Shown here: piece by piece, positions 1 to 8,020 of the stretch
How the letters are laid out: each line of letters starts with the position of its first letter
Numbering within the stretch: the first letter of the stretch is position 1
Source: Triparma columacea
Lineage: Eukaryota; Sar; Bolidophyceae; Parmales; Triparmaceae
Reading direction: 5' to 3'
Length of the DNA stretch: 30,204 nt
Assembly: GCA_030267965.1 (NCBI GenBank)
Contig: BRYA01000523.1
Coordinates: 1,088 to 31,291 of the forward strand
Position numbers and translations under genes: made by a program
Notes under the pieces: generated by a model
Databases searched by the model: none
What the model was told of the DNA's origin: nothing
Seen by the model: the letters and a program-made list of their open reading frames with translations, nothing else

Positions 1-135
1 TATCACTAGGAAGTAGCGAGAACGCTCGGCTATGGAGGAACCCCACGGAAGTGCTGAACGGGGGATTGGGAAAAGTACCAGGACCCAGAGACAGGTTATG
101 ATTACTGGTGGAACGATGCAAACATATTTTCTCAC

Positions 136-222
136 CGAAGACACCCTTTGCGATGACCGAACCTGTTTCTTGGCAGCCTTTGCAGACTCCTCAGGACTTG
201 GCTTCTTGCTGAACCATGACAT
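136..222 (-). CDS. possible first exon of an ESCRT-III (Vps2/CHMP-like) gene, runs off the window
   Basis: On the minus strand an ATG at 222 opens a 29-codon reading frame that starts MSWFSKKPSPEE and goes on rich in Lys, Arg, Ser and Ala. It ends in phase 0 at a good donor (TCG|GTGAGAAAA, intron from 135). A short N-terminus of Met, aromatic residue, basic residues, Pro-Glu and then an amphipathic basic helix is typical of Snf7/Vps2-family ESCRT-III subunits, which form membrane-remodelling filaments at endosomes. The next exon would lie beyond position 1, because I found no convincing acceptor followed by an open frame in 1-135. The family call rests on this short N-terminus only and is tentative. 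Another small basic protein is possible. Confidence 0.35.
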
Positions 223-718
223 ACTGTGGATGGGATGATAGGGGCGGGTGAGAGAGTGGTGAGAGGGTAGTCACATGATTCATGAATGAATGAATCCTGG
301 ATCGAGTTCGAGAAGAGGCAAGGAAAAAGCCTCCAGGACTGAAGCAAATGGATTGAATCGCGAAGCCAAAATCAAAACTCTTCGTGTCGTTGGGGCTATG
401 AGCTCATAGCCGCGAACGCTATCTCCAAACACTTTCTCTTGCTCACTTCTTTTGCTCACTTCTTTGAGAAGCGAGAAGCCTCTCCATTCCTGTGGTCGCC
501 CTCTCAAAACGCCAAAAACCCCTTGCACAATTTTTGCCAGAAAAAAGAAAGTTCGCGGCGCCGCATACCCGCGCAAGGCTGGGATAGACTAATTTGTATA
601 CGCCCGACCCGCTCCGAAAGTTTGCGCTTAAAATTCGCCCGTCTTCAACATGATAAATAAAAAATAAATTTGGGGGTTTTGGGGGCTTTTAAGATTCTTT
701 ATTTGATTATATTCGTGT

Positions 719-832
719 TGCTTTTGTAAGCAGATACTTTGTATTGAAGTTAAGTATGTATAAATGAGATGTTCTGGAGTAATTTTAAGGGTAAACGTGT
801 TAAACTAAGTGTTTTAATGGATGGTTTTGTGT
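719..832. repeat. imperfect direct repeat, copy 1
   Basis: This AT-rich stretch starting TTGCTTTTGTAAGCAGATAC matches a second copy that starts at about 1063. The two share ordered blocks (GCTTTTGTAAG, AGATACTT, GTATTG, AGTATGTATA, GGAGT, TTTTAAG) over about 75-110 bp. Spacing between copies is about 344 bp. Function unknown. Confidence 0.55.
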
Positions 833-1062
833 TTTGTTATGGGGTTGGGGCCGGAAAGTTTGAGGGTTTGGAACTTTAACGACGTCGAAAGACGTATTTC
901 TTTTTACCGTTCGCTCTAAGATTGTATAGGGAACACCGGTTTGCGCTGTACCTCAATATAAAAATCGTTAAGTTGTTGATTAATGGGTTAGTTTTCCTGG
1001 TACAGCCTCCGTGTGTTTTCTACCTACAGCTCTGTTCCTGTAAATTGGAAAAAATTAAAGTT

Positions 1063-1172
1063 TTGCTTTTGTAAGTAGATACTTAGTATTGGAGTTTAGT
1101 ATGTATATAAAAGATGTGCCGGAGTGTTTTTAAGCCTCGATGAGTTAATTTGGTGGTTTTATGGATGCTTCA
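1063..1172. repeat. imperfect direct repeat, copy 2
   Basis: Second copy of the repeat that begins near 719, reading TTGCTTTTGTAAGTAGATAC at its start. It lies inside the same inverted-repeat-bounded AT-rich segment. Divergence between copies, with several substitutions and small indels, suggests an old duplication. Confidence 0.55.
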
Positions 1173-1593
1173 TCGTTGGCTATGCTTGGCTTTTGGGGTG
1201 TTAGGTGCTTTAGGAGTTTCAGTAGTTAACTACAGCTATACGGCGTGGTTCGCGCTTGCCATCTGAACCATGTAGTATGGCTCTAGTTAACTACTTTGCT
1301 CGAGTTGATTTCTTCTAGCCTTACCAGAGTCTACGACAAGTGAGTTGTATCTTGTCCATTTTTGTTGAAGTACGCTACTTAGGATTACAAAAATGTGGTA
1401 TATTGACTAATACGATATAACTGAGTACGTATATATAATTTATATCTAAATATATTGTCAAAATGATTATACTTTTTGACAACGAAAGTTACCCTCTTTT
1501 CAAGCGTTTTGAGAGGGCGACCATAGAAGTGATCGTCGGGCCCTCCCCCCATCCCCATCTTCTCCACAATTCACTTCCCTCCTCCTCCAAATT

Positions 1594-4500
1594 ATGTCCG
1601 TTTCACACTCGAAACATTCCACGCGATCACAGCACTCTATAACACGACCTGTGTATCTCCCGTACGTATATGAGCCTCGTCCTGTGCCAAATCAGGAGCA
1701 AATGGTCCGCAATCTACCCCCAAAGGCCAATGAGCAGTATGAGAGAGCAAGCAGGACGGATGAGGTCCTCCACAGGGAAAGGTGCAAGGTATTTGGGAGG
1801 GGTAAGGGCCTAAACGTCGATTTCTTCAACGATAAGACTTTAGAAATCTATAAGTCAACGCCCTCCGCTTTCCCTCCATGTGTTCTATACGATACAGGCA
1901 ACGTTGTTGTCGACATAGATCAACAAAACGGGGATAATATCAATACGATTAACTCATCAACGACAATAAATACCACAAAAAACAACCCAATCCTACCAAA
2001 AGAACCAAACTCAGAGTCCAACTCGGAGGCCACCATGTTTAGCCCACCAGTAGAAGGATCCATGCCTGATCACGCTACCGTCATTCCTCCAACGACGGGC
2101 GAAGCTAGCAACAGCAGTAGCAACAACAACCCTACCCACGCCGCCGCCGCCACCGCAGCAGCAGCAGCAGCAGCCAGTGCCAGTAGCGCTGAGCCAGCCG
2201 CCTCCCTCCGTACCCGTTTGTTCTCCCCTCTCCCTATCGCCAATTCTCAGTCCTCCACCGTGATTCCCCCAATCTCCTCCGACAAGCCCATCGTCCACCT
2301 CTCCTCCACTCTTCCCACCTCCTCCCCTACCCTCCCCCCTACTACCAACCCCAAACCCCACCATAGGATAAAGGACGCTGCCGCTGCCTTGACCCTCCAC
2401 AGGTCCCTCAAGAAGGCCTTCAGAGCCTACGGCATAACCCACAAGCACTTCGCCTACTACCTCAAGTTGACCCGTCAACAAGCCCTCGTGCTCTCCATGT
2501 TCGTCGACGGTGAGAGGGTCGTAGGTAGGGGTGAAGCAAGCAAGGAGGACAGGGACCTCGTGCTGAGGCAGATACTGCAGTTCGTTGACAACCACCGAGA
2601 AGGTTCCGGTCTGCCTCCGCAGCTAGGTGGGGGCGATTGGGGGGTAGGGAAGAAGACGAAGGTTAGGAAGGAGACTGATAGGAGCATAGCCAAGGCCATG
2701 CGAGCTCTGGAGGACGCGGTGGACGTGGGGACGGAGGTGTCGATCTCAGGGAAGGGTAACGCGAACGTTTGCGCGACCTCTTACCCGTGCGGTAGCGTCG
2801 GGAGGATATCCGTCACCTGCGACAGGGGGGGGAAGGGGAGGTACAAGGTACTGTTCCAGGCGACGATGAACAGGAACCGCACGGCCGTAACGCTGGGGGA
2901 AGCGAGGAGCGAGGAGGAGGGGAGGGGGATGCTGAGGGATAGAGAGAGGAGGAGACTTATGGAGGAAGCCAAGGGAACATTGGTGGAGGATAGGGCGTAT
3001 AAGAGGAGAGATGTTAAGGCTCTTAAGGAGGTGGATTGGAGGTGAGAAAGAGAAGAATAAAGAAAGGGAAGGGGAGCACTTTCACAACCCTGTGGTCTTG
3101 CAGATGCAACACAATTCGATCATTCTCAAGCACTCACCCATCCCTGCACTCCTCGCACGCTCGTTCCGTCGCAGGGACGAGAAGGTCAGGGACAAGTGGT
3201 TGAGGAAGTACGAGGAGTTTTACGGCACCCCCAAGCCTCAAGCGGCGTTTTGGGAGGAACGGGCGAAGCAAGCAGAAGGAGAGCTAGAGAGCACGGAGTT
3301 AGAGGAGCAGAGAGGGTTAGAGCAGGCAAAGGTGAAGAGGAAGACTACGGCGGAAAAGTTCAAACATATACGCTCGAGGATCAGGACGGCCATGGCGCTC
3401 TTCGGGGACGTTACCATCCAGGAGGTCTGCCAGCAGCTCGAGATCTACAACCGCGACCGGCTCAAGAAGCTAATAGTCGGGGCCGAGAACTTCTGGCGAG
3501 GGTGCAACTACCTAACGAAGGAGAATGAGGAGGTGGCGGAGAGGCTCAAGGAGTGGGCCAGCACCATACTTGGGAGCGGAAGCCTCAGCCAGAGGACCAC
3601 AAAGGGGGGACTGCTAGGTGCGTTCGGGGAGAGGGGGCAGAATGTGTCCAGGGAGAATGTGTCCCCAACTCGAAGTGACATGTCCATGGCATTGCAGGAG
3701 AGGCAGACACCTCAACGTAGGATGAACCCGAGACAAAAGGCAACAGCGGCCAAGATGGCAGCGGCGCTTAAGAAAAAAAGGAGGAAGGCCGAGGAGATGG
3801 ACAAGAAGGCCATGGAACATGAGGAGGAGGAGAAGATGGAAAAGGTGGTTAAGACCAAGAAGGTCGCGGAGGTTAAGAAGCCGGGGAAGGATATGGGAAC
3901 CAATGACGACAAGGCCAAGGAGCCGGAGGTGATGCAAACGAAAAGTAGGACGAAGACGACGACGGTCAAGAAACTGGCAGCGGGAATTACTACGGAGGGG
4001 GAGGGGAGAGTCCTGGGTAAGAGGAACAGCAAAAAACCCGAGATCTTCGAACCGGGCCTGAGCCAGCTCGAGAAGAGGACGACGAGAAGGAGCAGCAGGA
4101 AGACGAAGAGGAGGGCGGTGGAAACTTGGGAGGAAGAGGATGAAGAGCAAGAGGAGGAGGAGGAGGAGGAAGTGGAAGTGGAAGACGACGAGGAGGAGGA
4201 GGAGGAGGAGGAGGAAGAAGAGGAGTGGGAGGTGGGAGGAAGAATGGGCGAACCAGGTAAGTTAAGAGATTGGTCTACGTGAATTGATGAAATGCACGCT
4301 AACGCCCCCCTAACCTCGCCATCATCGCAATCGTAGAGTTTTTCAAATCCAGCTTCACCCCGCTCCCGACCGTTCGGTTCAGCAAGATCCCGTTCTCGCA
4401 GTCCCAGTCTGCCATGTACAGCTCTGATGACGAAATGGAGGAGGAGGCTGCTAGACTGGAGATGAAGATGTACAAGAAGTCAATCTCTGCCAGGAAGGTC

Positions 4501-5052
4501 CTAGCACTAAGGGAGCGCAAGGAGGTACAGGAGCACAAGGAGGAGTGCGACAGGATCGAGGCCAACGAAGTCTTCTTCGGGGTTGGCAAGCCCGTCAGTA
4601 AGGAGAAGAAGGAGCGGGACGAAATGATGAAGAAGTTCAAGGAGAGGAGGGTAGATTGGGGAAACTTTGGACCTCCCAAGGACCACAAATGCAGGAACGC
4701 GGAGGCGTGCAGGCTGTGCAACAACTACTACGGGGAGGAGCTAGACGTATTCGACTGCGAGGTAGAGAAGGCATCCTGCATGCCTACCGTGGTGGAGATC
4801 AACGTTGACAGGAGCGACATTGGAAGGAAGAGGAAACTGGCGGAGGCACAGTTTGCGGTAATGTACAACAGAGGGATGCTTCAGAACAGTGTGGCGCTCT
4901 TGAGCCAGTGGGAGGAGTCAGAGGAGGAGAGCGAGGAAAGCGAGGCGGAAGAGGGGGGAGGGAGAGACAACATGCAACTGTCCAATTCGTCAAAGAGCCC
5001 TTTGAAAAGCCCAGGCGCATTGCTTTCGGGGAAGAGGAGGAGGAGAGTGTAG
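1594..5052 (+). CDS. large acidic/basic nuclear-type protein with two HTH-like modules, unknown family
   Basis: Three exons: 1594-3041, 3175-4256 and 4337-5052. The donors are AG|GTGAGA and AG|GTAAGT, the acceptors CGCAG and CGTAG, and phases match at both joins (1081 aa). Residues 105-250 are Asn/Ser/Thr/Ala/Pro low complexity, including a poly-Ala run coded by GCC/GCA triplets. Two helical segments, about 262-337 and 544-612, share the layout helix, (Y/F)G, (I/V)T, helix, Leu, helix, and resemble helix-turn-helix units. Lys/Glu-rich stretches lead to a Glu tract near 801-835. The C-terminal part has a Cys/His cluster (H960, C962, C968, C971, C984, C991) and ends in basic residues (GKRRRRV). 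I do not recognise the family. Nuclear, chromatin- or DNA-associated action is inferred only from composition and the HTH-like pattern. No signal peptide or membrane segment is present. Confidence 0.78.
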
Positions 5053-5314
5053 GGTTTTACGGTTCGGGTTAAAATAATCTCGAATCTCACTCTTTCTTCA
5101 TCGGAAAAACACTTTTCGTTGTTATCGGCGTTGTAAATACACCGCCTTTGTATACAAGGGATCAAAGAAGTCAACACAGCGTTGGCGTGCTCTTCATCCC
5201 CGCTTCGATCTTTCGTTAGGACACCCCCCCCCCTCCCCTCTCGCCGCCAGCCACCTCGTTTTCGTCCTTGACATGTAGTAGTAACGCACAACCTCTCCCT
5301 TCCCAAAAAAGTCA
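5053..5314. other. convergent 3' spacer
   Basis: This 262-bp spacer separates the stops of two convergent genes (5052 on plus, 5315 on minus). It is AT-rich at first and then holds a short poly-C run near 5223-5232. It presumably contains both 3' untranslated regions. No gene seen. Confidence 0.6.
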
Positions 5315-5806
5315 CTATTCCATCGGTGTGATATCAGCAACCAACCCGGTCTGAATTAAGGCCTCCTTGTACGCCTCCGCTTGCTCGAACATCCAAATTC
5401 CAACCACTGCGATACCGTGCTTGTGAGCGCTCATCATGAGTTGGTAAGCCTCACTCTCACTCTTGCCAGTGACCTGCACCAGGCACCGCGCCACGTGCTC
5501 CCGGGTGTTGAGAGAGTCGTTGTAGATGCGAAGCTGCCACCCCTTGGCCTTAGTCTTCGAAGATTCCTTCTTCACAGATGGTGCGATTTTGTCCGCCACA
5601 GCTGGTCGCTCCAGGACTGCACCACCCGTGGATTGAAGGGCATAAAGAGGCATTCTAACGGCCTGAGAAGGATGATTAGGAGGAGATACACGAAGGAAGG
5701 AAGTAGGAGTTGCCGAGGTGGGGGGAGAGAAGAAGGATGGGGAGAAAGCTGTTGACAAAGATAGGAGGAGGGCGAAAGTTATAACCTTCACCCAAAATGA
5801 GTACAT
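5315..5806 (-). CDS. clpS: plastid-targeted ClpS (ClpS1-type) N-recognin adaptor
   Basis: A 163-residue, single-exon protein. Residues 1-20 form a hydrophobic signal peptide ending LSLSTA, followed by Phe21 and a Ser/Pro/Arg-rich transit-like stretch to about residue 85. That is the bipartite presequence used for secondary plastids with four membranes. The core from about 86 matches ClpS: IYNDSLNTREHV, then a helix, then SAHKHGIAVVG, then EQAEAYKEAL. ClpS hands substrates with destabilising N-terminal residues to the Clp ATPase. The Asn-Asp pair and the His of the AHxxG element are kept. The second Asp of bacterial NDD is Ser, and the NDxxNxREHV form resembles plant plastid ClpS1. It is convergent with the large gene ending at 5052 and divergent from the Rab gene. 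Confidence 0.9.
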   Translation of the reverse strand: MYSFWVKVITFALLLSLSTAFSPSFFSPPTSATPTSFLRVSPPNHPSQAVRMPLYALQSTGGAVLERPAVADKIAPSVKKESSKTKAKGWQLRIYNDSLNTREHVARCLVQVTGKSESEAYQLMMSAHKHGIAVVGIWMFEQAEAYKEALIQTGLVADITPME

Positions 5807-6443
5807 TATGGCGTATTATTTGGCCTGTGTGTGTGTGTTTATGGAACTTCAGGGATAGAAGTGGGAGTATTGGGGTAAGAATGAAGAAATGCCGTCAAAG
5901 CTAACTGAATTATACACTGATTGGTGAGAGAAAGTGCCAGCCCGATGAGGAGTTGATGTCAAAATTTCTCCCCCTAGAAAGCAGACAAGCGATCTTGTTA
6001 GCAGCAAAGGACAGACACGGCTACTTACTGATTTCTAACCCTAACAATGCGGCGAGTATCTTAAATTGGAGTAAAAATTTGGTTTTGAGTGTGAGTGAGG
6101 TCACCGATATTTGGCAAAATAAGTGGTTGGACTATGAGAATAGAATCTCACACACTCTTCCGCATGTAAACGAAATATTATTATATCAACGTAATTCCAT
6201 GGTCCCATCTCCCATTTTGACTGTCGCTGGGGGTCTTTGAGCGAGTGTTAAGGCTTTATTGTCTCCTATGTATTTGTTTTCAAGTCCAGTTTGAACTATC
6301 TTTTATCATGGCGAGGAAATGGCGACACTGCCGTATCAGCCATGGAATTTTTACATTTTGCGCCAATTTTAAAGCTTCCCAATCTCCTCAATTCCTTGTC
6401 TTCTCTTTCTCCGACCTTTCGCATCCATCTCAAAACTTCTCAG
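5807..6443. promoter_or_regulatory. divergent promoter spacer between clpS and the Rab gene
   Basis: This 637-bp spacer lies between divergent starts at 5806 (-) and 6444 (+). A short TG repeat near 5826-5839 sits close to the clpS start. A 95-codon open frame at 5953-6240 starts at a TTG/ATG and lacks recognisable domains, so I do not call it. The 60 bases before the Rab ATG are C/T-rich, as is usual for 5' leaders here. Confidence 0.5.
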
Positions 6444-7968
6444 ATGGCAAGACAGGCTCGAACAAGATCGCAGAGTTTCTTCGAAGAGGAAGACGACGAC
6501 GACACAATGGCCAACACACCTATGCCCTCCTTCCTAGGTGACCAGGACATGCCCCCTCCCCCCCCAGATACAGAGGAGTCAGATGTAGACGAATCCCTCG
6601 ATGACAATGATCAAGTCATAAATGACAGGAGGAGGTCTCGCTCGTTCTTTGACCAGACTGATGTAGCTAGCGGACTACAATCTGCATTGCCCCCCCAAGT
6701 TACAGCTGACCAGCAGCAGCCTGAGAAGCCAAAACAGCCGACAAGGACGGGTGAGCAGTTGTTGCCTTCGGGGATCCATTAATTTGTCGCCCCCCAGGAG
6801 GCTTGCGCTTGTGCCATTTCGTTTTTTACCATTTACCACAGAATATCCACCCTCTAGCCTCCTACTTATCCCTCTTCTGCACGCGTTTAACCCCCCTCTC
6901 TCCCTCCCTTTTTCCGCAGGCAAGTTGAATGCCAGGGAGGTGCATGCCCTCAAGCAGGGCCTGGAGAACGAAATGAAACACAAGGCCAGTCGGCGGGACA
7001 GCGACCTCGATGTGGACGAGGAGTACGAGCGGAAAATGAACGTAGTTAACGACACAAACCACCACACTCACAACACCACCAGGGACACCATTTCTCAGGG
7101 TTCTCCAATAGTAGCGAGCAAGGTGAGTGGTTTGGCTGCGGCGGACTGCAGGTCGTGGCCCTGATCGTTGTTCTCCTTCTTCTTATCTTCTCTTCTTACC
7201 CCCTCCTCCCTCCCCCCCCCCATTCTCCCACAACTCAAAAAGCACCTTTCCCCACCCTCAAGTCCAGGGTCCGCTTCCCCCCCCCCACAACGCAAGGTGA
7301 AGATCCTCATGCTTGGAGACTCTGGCGTCGGTAAGACGTCTCTCATGAGCCGCTGGACGGAGGACACCTTCAACGACAACATGATCGGGACTCTGGGAGT
7401 TGACTTCAAGATGAAGCAGATAATGATAGAGGGAGCCTCCGTGCAGGTCCAGGTATGGGACACGGCGGGGCAGGAGCGGTTTAGGAAGATCACCCGGGCG
7501 TACTACAAGAACGCCCACGGGATCATTTTAGTGTACGACACGGTTTCACGCGAAACCTTCGAGAACATATCCTACTGGATGGAGAGCATCCAGGAACACT
7601 CCGGGGACGGCGTGCAGGTTGCCGTGGTTGGGAATAAGATAGACCTTCGCGACAGCGCCCCTCCGGACTCCAAGGAGGTCGTGTCGACTGAAGAGGCTAC
7701 TTCGATATTGGACTCTCATGGGGACACTGATGCCATCAGCTTCTTTGAGGCCTCGGCTAAGAACCGCACTGGGGTGGACAACGCCTTTTTGGATGTGATA
7801 TCCAAGATCGTGAGACAACAGCTCGACTACGAGTCCCTCATGACGGAGGGCAACGACGAAGCGGCAAAAGGAAAGAAGAATAAGAAATTTAAGACCCCGA
7901 AGAGGATCAAGAAACTTTTGAAGGGGGGGAAAAAGGTGGCGAAAGGGGAGAAGTGTGTAATTAGCTAG
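6444..7968 (+). CDS. Rab-family small GTPase with long N-terminal extension and CaaX end
   Basis: Exons 6444-6750, 6920-7122 and 7297-7968 join in phase to give 393 residues. Residues 171-393 are a full Rab domain: P-loop GDSGVGKT (177-184), switch I region with IGTLGVDFK, WDTAGQE (from W224), NKID (283-286) and EASAK (321-325). A Lys-rich tail ends in CVIS (390-393), a CaaX prenylation box like that of the Rab8/Rab13 group rather than the usual double Cys. Rab proteins recruit effectors to vesicle membranes when GTP-bound. The odd part is the first 170 residues: acidic, Pro-rich, with two copies of an RSxSFF motif followed by acidic residues (near 8-13 and 64-69) and a short predicted helix. 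Canonical Rabs have only a few residues there. ATG 6444 was chosen because the coding-like acidic sequence begins there; an in-frame ATG at 6291 is less likely. Confidence 0.92.
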
Positions 7969-8020
7969 TTTTTTATTCTACGCCAAAGCGTTGTGTCCCG
8001 TTATGTCATTACCTAAATAA

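Larger units (their letters stand above)
494..1522. repeat. inverted-repeat-bounded AT-rich segment
   Basis: Positions 494-512 read GGTCGCCCTCTCAAAACGC and 1504-1522 read the exact reverse complement. The match extends imperfectly about 9 bp outward (485-493 against 1523-1531, roughly two-thirds identical). The arms face each other across about 990 bp of AT-rich DNA without a convincing gene. This is the geometry of a small non-autonomous element or a decayed insertion. I could not identify a clear target-site duplication, so the mobile-element reading is inference; paired promoter elements are the alternative. Confidence 0.35.
223..1593. other. intergenic spacer, AT-rich from about 650 to 1480
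   Basis: No supported gene. The spacer lies between the divergent starts at 222 (-) and 1594 (+), so it should hold both promoters. The part from about 650 to 1480 is much richer in A+T than the flanking genes. It contains a pair of imperfect direct repeats (near 719 and 1063), a 19-bp perfect inverted repeat (494-512 against 1504-1522), and two short palindromes with core TAGTTAACTA (1223-1232 and 1284-1293). Just before the ATG at 1594 the plus strand is C/T-rich. Short open frames here lack coding character. Confidence 0.6.

Noticed and set aside
1222..1293. Possible tRNA or small structured RNA between the TAGTTAACTA palindromes
   Set aside because: Short stems (GGTTC/GAACC, GCCAT/ATGGC) overlap and do not form a cloverleaf.
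2011..2595. 194-codon minus-strand open frame with poly-Cys and Gly runs
   Set aside because: Antisense of the poly-Ala/Pro/Ser coding region of the large plus-strand gene.
3101..3103. Acceptor TTGCAG for the first intron of the large gene
   Set aside because: It gives the wrong phase; the CGCAG acceptor ending at 3174 restores the frame.
5953..6240. 95-codon plus-strand open frame in the clpS-Rab spacer
   Set aside because: AT-rich, starts at TTG/ATG without context, no domain, lies in a divergent promoter region.
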